A stretch of 64,000 nt of DNA from Candidatus Gastranaerophilales bacterium (GCA_944325105.1 CALUYW010000013.1:1-64000), one strand, 5' to 3'. Numbered from the stretch's first letter, positions 1 to 8,667 are shown. Notes: generated from the sequence alone by a model not told the origin. A program made the numbers and translations.

Positions 1-1088
1 TTACCGCCACTACCTATCGTTATCTCAAACACATCCTTAGGCAGAACATTAATTGTCTTCTCCATCACAGCACCTGAAGAACCACCTGCGCCGGAGTAGT
101 TGTTGTATCTAGTTAATTCATGGATGCAGCGAACTGATACTGCTTCATTTTCTCTAAGGGAAGAATAGCTGAATAATGCGTATGCACCTCCCCAATAAAG
201 AGCTTGATTATTTGTGGCAATTGTTTTCCATGGTCCGCAATAGTCCCCAGCAGCGCCAAAGCATTTGTATGCAGGACAAATAGTTCTTTTGCCATCTGGC
301 GGATCACCCCCCATGCAGATATCAAGTTGTGAAGGATTTCCCCAATCGTCTTTGTATTTTATGAATTTATTCCACTCGTCACTATTAGGTAATCGATATT
401 GTCCAATTTTTGCTCGGTCTTTTCCGGTATGCACCCAGCTGCAAATAGTTATTGCTGCATTATATGTACAAGATGTTCTAATTCCGGGCCATTCCCAGCA
501 GCACTGTCCTGAGGTACAAAGCTTTGTAGGTTCTGTATAGGAATTTAATAGTGGAACAATTAAAAAACTCTCGTCTAAATCGTATGAATTTGGTGTTAAA
601 TTTGTTTTTTTCCAACACAAATCTCGTTCATTTACGCTTCCCCTTATCGCCAAAAACTCATCACTCAGGCATTTATCATTATAAACATTGGGGTTTTTTG
701 CATTTACACTCGGATTAGCACTTCCATTGCTTCCCCCTCCACCACCACCTGCTCCTGTGATAGTAAGAGTAACCTGGTTAACACCACTTGGTATTGTCCA
801 GTTAGCAGAAGAAGTAAAAGAAATACTCTTATCAACATAAGTAGAACCTCCTCCACCTCCAGCTCCTCCTGAACCTTGAATAAATAATGTATTAATACCG
901 ACAGGAACATCAAATGTATAAGTACCGGGATTGGTATATATCTCTAACCCCTCTCTATTATCAGTCTGTACGGTAATATTATCTTTCATCCTCTTTGTTA
1001 TAACAGGAGCTAACGCCACCATAATAACCGATATCACAAGTACTGCAGTAAGCAGTTCTGCCAAAGTAAATCCTTTCTTCTCACCCAT
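1..1088 (-). CDS. Type IV prepilin-like protein with glycine-rich domains (3' end beyond window)
   Basis: The reading frame is open from the start codon at 1088 to the left edge, so only the first ~362 residues are seen. The N-terminus is a class III prepilin signal: a short basic leader MGEKKG then FTLAELLTAVLVI, with cleavage expected after the Gly and Glu at +5, followed by one hydrophobic helix. Two glycine-rich stretches (GAGGGGGS and GAGGGGGGS) lie near residues 75 and 115, and another (YSGAGGSSGA) near the visible end. The middle is rich in Cys and Trp and contains RLPNSDEW, as in secreted proteins with a disulfide-bonded lectin-like or Fib_succ_major-type fold. The protein is probably a minor pilin or surface pseudopilin exported and processed by PilD. 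No assembly genes are adjacent. The class of the C-terminal domain is not certain. Confidence 0.8.
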   Translation of the reverse strand, partial: MGEKKGFTLAELLTAVLVISVIMVALAPVITKRMKDNITVQTDNREGLEIYTNPGTYTFDVPVGINTLFIQGSGGAGGGGGSTYVDKSISFTSSANWTIPSGVNQVTLTITGAGGGGGGSNGSANPSVNAKNPNVYNDKCLSDEFLAIRGSVNERDLCWKKTNLTPNSYDLDESFLIVPLLNSYTEPTKLCTSGQCCWEWPGIRTSCTYNAAITICSWVHTGKDRAKIGQYRLPNSDEWNKFIKYKDDWGNPSQLDICMGGDPPDGKRTICPAYKCFGAAGDYCGPWKTIATNNQALYWGGAYALFSYSSLRENEAVSVRCIHELTRYNNYSGAGGSSGAVMEKTINVLPKDVFEITIGSGG

Positions 1089-1108
1089 TAGCATAATTCT
1101 CCAGTTCC

Positions 1109-1158
1109 TTAATATTTGATATTAATAATATAGCAATAATATAACATGTATAGCAATA
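1109..1158. promoter_or_regulatory. Candidate operator region between prepilin and HTH gene
   Basis: The divergent intergenic region holds a 7-bp inverted repeat (TTAATAT at 1109-1115, ATATTAA at 1119-1125). It also holds a perfect 10-bp direct repeat TATAGCAATA at 1129-1138 and 1149-1158, spaced exactly 20 bp, which puts both copies on the same face of the helix. A small HTH-like gene starts 46 bp downstream. Repressor binding is inferred, not shown. Confidence 0.4.
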
Positions 1159-1204
1159 GTTTTTAAAATTGTCAATTGTTATAAATATAGGTAGCATTGA
1201 TATT

Positions 1205-1426
1205 ATGTTAAATATCAAACAAGAGATTCAAATACTTCTTTTAAGGCGTGGTTTATCAATGAGAAAGCTTCTTGTAAAAATGAAAGAAGCGGGCTATGAA
1301 ATGCCCGCATCAAGTAATTTTTCAGTAATGCTTTCAAAAAAAAGAATACGTTTTGAAACTGTGCAAGAAGTTTTGAATTTCTTGGGTTATGAATTTAAAA
1401 TAGTTGAAAAAACCTCTAGCGAATAA
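1205..1426 (+). CDS. Small helix-turn-helix (XRE-like) protein
   Basis: A 73-residue basic protein starting at the ATG that gives MLNIKQEIQILL; an upstream TTG at 1169 would add 12 unlikely residues. The layout (amphipathic helix, GLSMRKLLVKM, then NFSVMLSKKRIRFETVQEVLNFLGY) resembles the very short XRE/Cro-type HTH proteins common in Firmicutes and gut Melainabacteria, in which the middle segment is the recognition helix. It has no effector domain. It is divergent from the prepilin gene and next to paired repeats, so local regulation is plausible. Its last 11 bases overlap, tail to tail, the end of the next gene on the minus strand. Confidence 0.6.
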   Translation: MLNIKQEIQILLLRRGLSMRKLLVKMKEAGYEMPASSNFSVMLSKKRIRFETVQEVLNFLGYEFKIVEKTSSE

Positions 1427-2879
1427 TTTTTACCCTAAAGTCTTTTTCGAGTGCCTCAAGCACATGTGGACTTATTATGGATGAGGAACAATTTACAAAA
1501 CAGATGTTTTCAAGTTCCATAAAAAGTACAGACATAAGTGTATTTATGGAGCTTATTGAACAGGATGTGAAGAATAAATCTGTCTTTATGTTCATTTCTG
1601 CGCATTTATCAAGTGTGTATAAGAGTTTGTCGGATTCTATAGGGCAAGCAAGATTAATTACTTTTTTGTCGCCAAATTCCTGAATGTCGTCTTCTGTTGA
1701 GTTTTCGCCTACAACGATTACCACACTTTTGTCTTTAAGCTCTTGCAGAGTTTTTTCTATTTTTTCAAAATTGTGCTCAAACTCAAGGTATATGTTATTT
1801 TCTGACTTACTAAAGCCGTCCAATTTTAGTGCAGCCTCAATAAGCGGTTCGTAGTCTTTGTTTTTTATTTTGAACACTCTGTTTGGTGCGATTATTTTAT
1901 TTGAATACACTGTGCCTCTTAAAAGAGTGTCTATTTTTTGGCTGAAATTTTGTGTTATTAAAATCGCCCCCGGGAAGTTTGCAAAATCTACCTGTGCGTC
2001 TGATGTGCCGTAGTGGCCTATAAGGTTTTTGTACTTTTTAAATTTCGGATAACTGTGAGCTATAAACATTGTAGAGTTTGTGTAAATGTTAATCTCTCTT
2101 TTGCCTATAGCTTCAAGAAGTTCTTCAAGTTCAATAAGGTCAGGCCCGCTTATTAAAATTGATTTACCTTTCTTGGCATTTAAAAGAATTTTTGCGTTTT
2201 CTCTTTTGCCGTAGCGCTCCTCATAGAGCCTGTTTGTTTCTTTTTGGATTTCATATCCGATTTTAGAAAATTCCAAAATTCTTCTTTTTAGCTTTTCTGC
2301 TCTTGTAGAAAGGGAATTTGTAAGGGCGAAGAATCTAATAACTTCAAAGTCGTAGTATGAAGTATCTTCTTTAACTTTTTTTAAAAGCTCAAGAATAATG
2401 GAGCTTGTTTTTGCAAATACGGTTATAAGTTCAAAAAGTCTTTGTTTTTCAATACTTATGCCTTTGTATTTGTTCTGCATTTTGGCTTCGCCAATTTTAA
2501 TCATGGAGTTTATGGATTTATTTTCGCAAGTGTCGTAATCATAATCAATAAGTTCGCATGAAACATGATTTGCCTTACAGAAGTTTACATATCTTTCTTT
2601 TACGGATTTTTTGTCGCAGCAAAGTGCTTCAAGAAAATGCAGAAAATCTTCTTTGTCAAAACTTGTATTTATCATTATGACAGAAAGACCCTTTATGAGC
2701 CTGTTTTCTATCTCTCTGTTAACTTGTCCGAGTTCTCTTAGTTTTATTACATAAAAACTTATCTCTCTTATTTCCGAGAGTAAAAGTTCTTCAACGGCAC
2801 TTACCGTCGGGTCAATTGAACATATGCCCATACTTGAGCAGGTTGATTTATCGGATAAACTTTTTAAAAATTCAAACAT
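1416..2879 (-). CDS. Degenerate hybrid-cluster protein (Hcp/prismane) homologue lacking cluster ligands
   Basis: A 487-residue protein that aligns over most of its length with hydroxylamine reductase/NO reductase Hcp: N-terminal CSSMGICSIDP matches CxKxGVCGKDP, GKSILISGPDLIELEELL matches GKSILISGHDL, then IAHSYPKFKKYKNLIGHYG and NFPGAILIT. The metal ligands are mostly gone. Of the four N-terminal Cys of the cubane cluster only Cys14 and Cys20 remain (Glu3 and Lys6 replace the others). The hybrid-cluster His is Pro246, the Glu is Thr270 and a Cys is Phe312; the persulfide Cys is missing (VVVGENST), while Cys412 and Cys440 match two later Cys ligands. The C-terminal W-x-E-x-K region is also missing. 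The reading frame is intact, so it looks like a retained non-enzymatic paralogue rather than a fresh pseudogene. No Hcr reductase is adjacent. Confidence 0.75.
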   Translation of the reverse strand: MFEFLKSLSDKSTCSSMGICSIDPTVSAVEELLLSEIREISFYVIKLRELGQVNREIENRLIKGLSVIMINTSFDKEDFLHFLEALCCDKKSVKERYVNFCKANHVSCELIDYDYDTCENKSINSMIKIGEAKMQNKYKGISIEKQRLFELITVFAKTSSIILELLKKVKEDTSYYDFEVIRFFALTNSLSTRAEKLKRRILEFSKIGYEIQKETNRLYEERYGKRENAKILLNAKKGKSILISGPDLIELEELLEAIGKREINIYTNSTMFIAHSYPKFKKYKNLIGHYGTSDAQVDFANFPGAILITQNFSQKIDTLLRGTVYSNKIIAPNRVFKIKNKDYEPLIEAALKLDGFSKSENNIYLEFEHNFEKIEKTLQELKDKSVVIVVGENSTEDDIQEFGDKKVINLACPIESDKLLYTLDKCAEMNIKTDLFFTSCSISSINTLMSVLFMELENICFVNCSSSIISPHVLEALEKDFRVKIIR

Positions 2880-2953
2880 AATGCTTAAAGTTTATACTTG
2901 TTGAATTTTTTTGTTATCCGATAAAAGGGTAATTGATGTTTTAGCCTTTGGAG

Positions 2954-4387
2954 TTATTTTCTGCCCAGTGCATCAAGATAGAGGAGTTTATATTTAACTG
3001 CACTGTCTTGCCATGTGAACTTTGATGCTATAGCGTTTTTGATGATTTTATTAAAGTCGTCACGTCTGTCGATGTACGTCCAGACGGCGTTTTTAACCTC
3101 ATCAACCATAGAGCGCGCATCATAAGTTAAAAACTTAAATCCGTTAGCCTTTTCGTTAGGATAAGAAATTACGGTATCGTCTAATCCGCCTACTGCTCTT
3201 ACAATCGGAACAGTGCCGTATTTCATTGCTATCATTTGAGAAATACCGCAAGGTTCAAAAAGCGAAGGCATAAGGAACATATCCGCACCTTTGTATATGG
3301 TTTCGGATAAATCAGGCTTAAAGTCTATCCAAGCGCGCATATTGGATGAGTTGTTTGATACCCATATGAGCATATTTTCAAAGCCGTATTCGCCCGTTCC
3401 TAAAAATACAAAATCCGCAGGCAGATTCATTAAGTCAAATTTTGCGAAGTCAATTAAAGAAAGTCCTTTTTGATACACTAACCTTGAAATCATTGCAATA
3501 AGAGGTCTATCAGGGTTTTGCGGCAGACCAAACATTTGTTGCACTTTGGCTTTAAATTCGGGTTTAACTTTGGGGTCAAAGTCTTTTTTGTCGTAGTCCG
3601 TACCGTTTAAAATGCCGCAGAGTTTGTATGTTTGACCGCGAAGAGTGTAGTCCATACCTTCGCCAAACTCTGAGCCGAGAATTTCTCTTGCGTAGCGAGG
3701 CGACACCGTTACTATTTTATCTGAGCAATATATAGCGCCTTTTACCCAGTTTACTTTGCCGTAGTGCTCGACACATTGGTCATTGTATACACAATCCCAG
3801 CGCATATTTGCAAAATCTATAATAGATTTATCACATGAGCCCTGATATGCCAGATTATGTATTGCAAAGACCGTTTTTGTATTTGAATAAAATTCATCAA
3901 ATTTGTAGTTATTTTTAATGTAAACAGGCAGCATTGCAGTGTGCCAGTCATTAGCCTGAATGATATCGGGCTTAAAGTTAAGCAGTTTTGCATACTCAAG
4001 AACCGCAAGAGAAAATGATACATAGCGCTGCTGTTCATACATTTCATCCACCCATTGAGGATAGACAACATTAAAGCAGGAGAAGTATTTTGGGTTGTCT
4101 ACAAAAAACACGTTTATGTTTTTTGATTTGGGCAGTTTGCACATTTTTAATTTAAATACGTGGCGGGTATGCCCCATATCTATCTGAAGTTCTGAGTTTT
4201 CAAGCTCTTTTATACCCCATTTTTCTTGGTCTATTGAGCCGTATAGCGGGGTAAAAATAGCTATCTCGCAGTTTTCTTTTTCTAAATATACGGGGAGTTC
4301 TCCCACAACGTCAGCTAAGCCGCCGACTTTAGAGAACGGTGCAACTTCTGCGCTTGCAAAAAGCACTTTTAATTTTTTTTCTGCCAT
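2954..4387 (-). CDS. glgA: Glycogen synthase (ADP-glucose type, GT5)
   Basis: A 477-residue protein, the usual GlgA length. It transfers glucose from ADP-glucose to the non-reducing end of alpha-1,4-glucan. The ADP-glucose-binding K-x-G-G-L motif is at 20-24 (KVGGL), DWHT at 147-150, the conserved ISRLVYQKG hinge at 300-308, and the C-terminal catalytic FEPCGISQ at 377-384. The start has a Shine-Dalgarno (AAAGGA) 10 bases upstream. ruvA follows 11 bases downstream on the same strand. glgB, glgC and glgP are not in the window, but a GH77 glucanotransferase at 19.7 kb could act on the same polymer. Confidence 0.97.
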   Translation of the reverse strand: MAEKKLKVLFASAEVAPFSKVGGLADVVGELPVYLEKENCEIAIFTPLYGSIDQEKWGIKELENSELQIDMGHTRHVFKLKMCKLPKSKNINVFFVDNPKYFSCFNVVYPQWVDEMYEQQRYVSFSLAVLEYAKLLNFKPDIIQANDWHTAMLPVYIKNNYKFDEFYSNTKTVFAIHNLAYQGSCDKSIIDFANMRWDCVYNDQCVEHYGKVNWVKGAIYCSDKIVTVSPRYAREILGSEFGEGMDYTLRGQTYKLCGILNGTDYDKKDFDPKVKPEFKAKVQQMFGLPQNPDRPLIAMISRLVYQKGLSLIDFAKFDLMNLPADFVFLGTGEYGFENMLIWVSNNSSNMRAWIDFKPDLSETIYKGADMFLMPSLFEPCGISQMIAMKYGTVPIVRAVGGLDDTVISYPNEKANGFKFLTYDARSMVDEVKNAVWTYIDRRDDFNKIIKNAIASKFTWQDSAVKYKLLYLDALGRK

Positions 4388-4398
4388 TATTCTATCCT

Positions 4399-5016
4399 TT
4401 ATGAATTTGATAATATTTGAAGAGTTTGTCTTAAAATCTCTTGGGAATCGTCTTTTTTAGAATTTTTTGCGCTTATTTCAAGAGCGCCTTTGTACTCTTG
4501 CTGGCTGTAACCTAAAGATTGAAGTACACTTTGTACTTCAAGAATGGTTTCTTTGGATATGTTATTTGATATGGTGTTTATCTTTTCTGCCGTTATTTCG
4601 GATGATACATTCAGGCTTGTGAGTTTGTCTTTTAGCTCAAGGATGATTTTCTGAGCCATTTTTGCTCCGACGCCTTTTGTTCTTGAGATGAGTTTATAGT
4701 CCTCTTCAATAACCGCCCCTATGAGTTCTGAGCCTGAAAATTCATCCAAAAGGCACATTGCAACTTTTGTACCGATACCTGATACTGAAGTTAAAATATC
4801 AAAAATTGTCCTGTCTTCTCTGTGGCAAAAGCCGCAAAGAGTCATAGAATCTTCTTTGTGAATAAGCTTTGTATAGATTTTTGTTTCTTTATTTACATCA
4901 TCAAGCAGCCCTAAAGTCCTTGCGTTGCAGAAAATAGAATATCCTATGCCGTTATTTTCAATAACAGCGTAGGGGTGATTTTTAGATATTAAAGTTCCTT
5001 TGATGTAATCAAACAC
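4399..5016 (-). CDS. ruvA: Holliday junction branch migration protein RuvA
   Basis: A 205-residue protein. The N-terminal OB-fold (MFDYIKGTLI to about residue 65) contacts the junction. Two helix-hairpin-helix motifs follow (SVSGIGTKVA and RTKGVGAKMAQKI), and a C-terminal domain III that contacts RuvB lies around residues 145-205. RuvA forms tetramers that hold the junction while RuvB drives migration. The start overlaps the end of bioB by 8 bases, indicating co-transcription; glgA lies just downstream. ruvB and ruvC are not in the window. Confidence 0.96.
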   Translation of the reverse strand: MFDYIKGTLISKNHPYAVIENNGIGYSIFCNARTLGLLDDVNKETKIYTKLIHKEDSMTLCGFCHREDRTIFDILTSVSGIGTKVAMCLLDEFSGSELIGAVIEEDYKLISRTKGVGAKMAQKIILELKDKLTSLNVSSEITAEKINTISNNISKETILEVQSVLQSLGYSQQEYKGALEISAKNSKKDDSQEILRQTLQILSNS

Positions 5017-5917
5017 TTAGAGTTTTTCCTAATTTTTCAAGGGTTTTTATATCTTCCTCGGGTGTAATTCCTATTGTTGTAAGGTAGTTGCCGATTAGTA
5101 TCCCTTCAGCGCAACTGTCAAGCGCAAGTTCCATGTTTTCCCTAGACAGTCTTGCTTTTCTGCCTCCTGCAAACCTTACTATAGAATCAGGATTTGCAAT
5201 TTTAAATATTGCTGCCGTTCTTAAGATATTTTCTTCATCTATTTTATCGCCGTAATTTTCAAAAGGAGTCCCTTTAATTGGCGTTAAAATGTTAAAAGGG
5301 ATGGACTCGGGCTTAATTTGCGCAAGTTCAAGCGCCATTTCAACTCTTTGTTCAATTGTTTCGCCCATGCCGATTATTACTCCGCAGCAAAGTTCAAGCC
5401 CTGCTTCTTTAACCTTTCTTATGGTATCAAGCCTGTCTTCATAGGTGTGAGTGTGAGTAATATGAGGGTGATATGAGCGGCAGGTGTTTATATTGTGGTG
5501 AAACCTTACAAGCCCTGCTTCTTTTAGCATTTGTGCCTGTCCGTCTTTCAGAAGTCCTATTGAGGCGCAGCTTTTAAGGCCGAGTTTATTAATTTCCGAT
5601 ATCATCTCGCAAAAACGTGGCATATCTTTATCCAGAGGGCCTCTGCCCGATGTAACTATTGCAAATCTTGTTGCACCGTTGGCTTTTGCTTCACGAGCCA
5701 CTTTTATTACTTCTTGTGTTTCAACAAGCGGATGAGTGGGAATATTTGTCATGTAATAGGAACTTTGTGCGCAGTACTTGCAGCCTTCCTGACATTTGCC
5801 CGTTCTTGCGCTTATTAAAGAGCAAAACTCAACCGTGTTTTTTGTTTTTTCTTTAGCCAGAGCAAGTAATTCATTTAAGTCTGACGAATATAGTTCAATT
5901 AGAGTTTGTTTATCCAT
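5009..5917 (-). CDS. bioB: Biotin synthase (radical SAM)
   Basis: A 302-residue enzyme that inserts sulfur into dethiobiotin, using SAM, a [4Fe-4S] and a [2Fe-2S] cluster. The radical-SAM motif C42-x3-C46-x2-C49 is present (GKCQEGCKYC). The [2Fe-2S] ligands are also recognisable: the Cys in LKSCASIG, in NTCRSYHP and in LELCCGV, and the Arg in IVRFAGG. The chosen start gives MDKQTLIELY; an upstream ATG at 5950 would overlap the divergent TPR gene. A TATAAT box ends six bases before this ATG and there is no Shine-Dalgarno, so the message may be leaderless. It heads bioB-ruvA-glgA. The next biotin gene, bioD, is more than 50 kb away. Confidence 0.96.
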   Translation of the reverse strand: MDKQTLIELYSSDLNELLALAKEKTKNTVEFCSLISARTGKCQEGCKYCAQSSYYMTNIPTHPLVETQEVIKVAREAKANGATRFAIVTSGRGPLDKDMPRFCEMISEINKLGLKSCASIGLLKDGQAQMLKEAGLVRFHHNINTCRSYHPHITHTHTYEDRLDTIRKVKEAGLELCCGVIIGMGETIEQRVEMALELAQIKPESIPFNILTPIKGTPFENYGDKIDEENILRTAAIFKIANPDSIVRFAGGRKARLSRENMELALDSCAEGILIGNYLTTIGITPEEDIKTLEKLGKTLSV

Positions 5918-5923
5918 AGGATT

Positions 5924-5933
5924 ATTATACAAT
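5924..5933. promoter_or_regulatory. Overlapping divergent -10 boxes of bioB and the TPR gene
   Basis: The 22 bases between the divergent start codons hold TATAAT on the minus strand (5929-5924) and TACAAT on the plus strand (5928-5933). Each ends exactly six bases before its own ATG. The boxes overlap, so the two promoters should compete, and each -35 region would lie inside the other gene's coding sequence. Confidence 0.55.
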
Positions 5934-5939
5934 AAAAAT

Positions 5940-6632
5940 ATGTTTGGCATTAATATTTTTAAAGATTGGAAAAAATATTATAATAGAGCGCTTGACTACT
6001 ATAAAAAGAAAAATTACAAGAGTGCTTTAGAGCTTTTTGAGCAGGCAAAAAAACTCCAGCCGAAAAATTATAAAATCCCATATAACATGGCACTTTGCTA
6101 TCAGTATTTGGGAGAAGATTTGAAAGCACTCGAACTGTACAAAATCGCTTCTAAATTGTGCCCTGATGACCTCGATACGGTATTTAACATAGGATGTATT
6201 TTATTTTCCAAAAATAAAATAGAAGAGGCAATTGAAGAGTTTAAAAAAGTACTTGAAAAGGATGTCAAAAGCTATGATGCTAACTACGCCCTATCTATTT
6301 GTTATGCAAGTTTAGCGCAGTGGGAAAATTCTCAAAAATACTGTGAAGAGGCTCTCAGACTGCAAGAGCGATCACACAGGGCAAATAATCAAATGGGTTT
6401 GATATTTTATTCAATTGAAGATTGGGATAATGCGGTTAAATTTTTCAGAAAAGCGATAAAACTTAACCCGACACAGTTTCCAAAGTATTATTCAAATCTT
6501 GCCTTAACTTATGATAAAGTTGGCGACAATGAAAATGCTCTTAGAATTTACAATAAAATCAAGAAAAAATTTCCTGACTATCAGGGGCTTGATTTTATGA
6601 AAATGACTTTTGAAATTAAGTCGAAACCTTAA
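5940..6632 (+). CDS. TPR-repeat protein
   Basis: A 230-residue soluble protein made almost entirely of 34-residue TPR units, beginning near residue 11 (YYNRALDYYKKKNYKSALELFEQA) and repeating about five to six times with the usual W/L-G-Y-A-P pattern. No signal peptide or enzymatic domain is visible. It is probably a protein-protein scaffold with unknown partners. The ATG at 5940 is preceded by TACAAT plus six bases and no Shine-Dalgarno. Its 3' end overlaps the convergent TPR gene by 17 bases. Confidence 0.85.
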   Translation: MFGINIFKDWKKYYNRALDYYKKKNYKSALELFEQAKKLQPKNYKIPYNMALCYQYLGEDLKALELYKIASKLCPDDLDTVFNIGCILFSKNKIEEAIEEFKKVLEKDVKSYDANYALSICYASLAQWENSQKYCEEALRLQERSHRANNQMGLIFYSIEDWDNAVKFFRKAIKLNPTQFPKYYSNLALTYDKVGDNENALRIYNKIKKKFPDYQGLDFMKMTFEIKSKP

Positions 6633-7242
6633 GGTTATTAAGCGAATCAAGTATCTTTTGAGCCGCCTTGTCGTTGCCGAGCATTTTGTAGCAGTATGCA
6701 AGGTTAATGTAAAAGTCTTTTTCATCAGCTTTTATTGCTATTGCTTTTATAAGATACTTTTTTGCTTTTGAGTAGTTTTCTTTTGCCAAATAGCAGCTTG
6801 CAAGATTGTAATATGAATAGGCAAATTCTTTGTTACATTTAATGCTTAATTTAAAATTTTTCTCCGCAAGTGCATAGGATTTTTTCTTTAAGAGAATGCA
6901 ACCTATGTTGTAGTATGCTTTATAGGCTTTGTTATCTACGGTTGCAGCTTTATTAAAGTTCTCTATTGCAACTCCTCTTTGACCCATATCATCATATATA
7001 TTGCCTAAAACTACAAAAACATCACTGTCACGCCTGTTTTGAGGAATTTTGTTTATAAGCTCAAGTGCTTCTTTTTTGTTGTTTGTAGAGTAAAGTGCAA
7101 ATGCTTCGTTTTTGATATCCAGTATTTCTTTGTCACTAAGAAGTTCTGTACAATTTGCAAAAGAATAAAAACCGCAGAGAGATAATACAAGAATCAAACT
7201 TATAGATGATTTTAATGTTTTATTTTTTAATAAACTCTTCAT
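6616..7242 (-). CDS. Exported TPR-repeat protein
   Basis: A 208-residue protein starting at MKSLLKNKT. A basic N-terminus and a hydrophobic stretch (ISLILVLSLCGFYSFANC) form a signal peptide or lipoprotein-like leader, so it is likely periplasmic or membrane-attached. Residues from about 45 to the end form four or five TPR units (for example YYNIGCILLKKKSYALAEKNF). The longer upstream frame has a less convincing start. The partner is unknown; its convergent neighbour is also TPR. Confidence 0.8.
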   Translation of the reverse strand: MKSLLKNKTLKSSISLILVLSLCGFYSFANCTELLSDKEILDIKNEAFALYSTNNKKEALELINKIPQNRRDSDVFVVLGNIYDDMGQRGVAIENFNKAATVDNKAYKAYYNIGCILLKKKSYALAEKNFKLSIKCNKEFAYSYYNLASCYLAKENYSKAKKYLIKAIAIKADEKDFYINLAYCYKMLGNDKAAQKILDSLNNLKVST

Positions 7243-7371
7243 ATAAACCGTTTCCCTTATTGAAAACCGCTGCAATAAAATGTTAACATTTATTTAGTTT
7301 TATTTGCAACAAGTTTAATTTTTTATTTTTTTTAAAGTACAATTACATACAAATCACAAAAGAACAAAACC

Positions 7372-8667
7372 ATGAACAGAATGCTAGAAAAACCATCTTA
7401 TACATACACAAAGCCGTTGCCAAATATGCCGAAAAGAAGAAGAAAAACAAACCAAGCAAGCAGTTTTGTGCGTTCATTTTTAATAACGCTTGCAGTGCTT
7501 ACTTCGCTTGCTGCTATTGCATACAGAAGTGATGTTAAAAACGTCTTTTCTGATGTTATAGATACGCTTACGGGTAAACAGGCAGGCAGGATGGAGTTAA
7601 ATTTGCCGTTTTCTCCAAGACGTCAGAATATTTTGTTTATGGGTGTTGATGTTGCATTAAACGCTAAAGACCCTTTTAAAGGCAATCGTTCCGATACTAT
7701 GCTGCTTATAAGCATAGCACCTTACGGTAAAGATGTTAATGTTATTTCTATTCCTCGTGATTCAAAAGTTTATATTCCTGATAGAAATAAGCCTGATAAA
7801 ATTAACCATGCTTTTGCTTACGGCGGGCCCGATTTGTCGGTAAAAACGGTTGAAGAAACCTTTGGTGTCAGAATTGACCACTATATCGCCCTGAGTAATG
7901 AAGGTTTAATAAAATTTATTGATACAATAGGTGGTTTGCCGATATATATAGAAAAAGATATGCACTATAACGACTCAACTGCAGGTTTGCATATAAATCT
8001 TACCCAAGGCGAGCATGTGCTTAACGGAGAGCAAACAGAAGGGTATTTAAGATTTAGAAAAGATGCCCTTGGTGACATCGGTCGTATAAGACGCCAGCAG
8101 TGGTTCTTTAATGCGCTTGCGGCAAGACTTAAAGAGCCTTCGGTTCTTGTAAAAATTCCTGAAGTCTTAAAGATAATGCCCAAGTATATAGAAACAGATA
8201 TGTCCGTGTATGAGCTTTCTCAGTATGCAGCATTGGTAAAAAGCGTTGACATGTCATCAATTCAAGTGGCAACACTTCCGGGGACTCCTTCCACAAAAGG
8301 TGTGATTAGCTACTGGATTTTAGACCCCGATAAAACTCAAGATATAATAAATAAACTCGTTTACAGGGATAAACCGGCTCCGTTAACTGAAGCGCTGAGC
8401 GTTGGAATACTCTACACGCCAAACAGGGAGACTAACGCGCTTTCCCTAAAGGCTCAACTTGAGCAAAACGGTGCAGTTGTAAAAATGCAAAGCAGAAATA
8501 ACCTAACCCATGACCACATAGCAATTCATAATCTTGATGTACCTAAAGACACTCTTGATTCACTGAAGAAAATAATCCCTGAAATGAAAGAAAAACAGAC
8601 TGTTTATGACCCTGTAGGATTTAATAAAGCTGCAAAAGACTTTACAATAATTCTTGCAGGTTCTTAA
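7372..8667 (+). CDS. LytR-CpsA-Psr (LCP) family cell-envelope ligase
   Basis: A 431-residue type II membrane protein. A basic Pro-rich cytoplasmic tail (PKRRRKTNQ) precedes one membrane helix near residues 33-50. The LCP domain runs from QNILFMGVD (about residue 84) through SDTMLLISI, VISIPRDS, DKINHAFAYGG, GGLPIYI and YLRFRKDALGDIGRIRRQQ, and includes the Asp and Arg residues used to bind the polyprenyl pyrophosphate head group. A LytR_C-type domain follows (SVGILYTPNRETNALSLKAQL). LCP proteins transfer glycopolymers from a lipid carrier to peptidoglycan or protein; the polymer here is unknown. The ATG follows a roughly 20-base leader after a TACAAT box. Confidence 0.93.
   Translation: MNRMLEKPSYTYTKPLPNMPKRRRKTNQASSFVRSFLITLAVLTSLAAIAYRSDVKNVFSDVIDTLTGKQAGRMELNLPFSPRRQNILFMGVDVALNAKDPFKGNRSDTMLLISIAPYGKDVNVISIPRDSKVYIPDRNKPDKINHAFAYGGPDLSVKTVEETFGVRIDHYIALSNEGLIKFIDTIGGLPIYIEKDMHYNDSTAGLHINLTQGEHVLNGEQTEGYLRFRKDALGDIGRIRRQQWFFNALAARLKEPSVLVKIPEVLKIMPKYIETDMSVYELSQYAALVKSVDMSSIQVATLPGTPSTKGVISYWILDPDKTQDIINKLVYRDKPAPLTEALSVGILYTPNRETNALSLKAQLEQNGAVVKMQSRNNLTHDHIAIHNLDVPKDTLDSLKKIIPEMKEKQTVYDPVGFNKAAKDFTIILAGS

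Noticed and set aside
704-913. Minus-strand Leu/Val-rich frame inside the prepilin
   Set aside because: It is the out-of-frame reading of the glycine-rich codons of the real gene.
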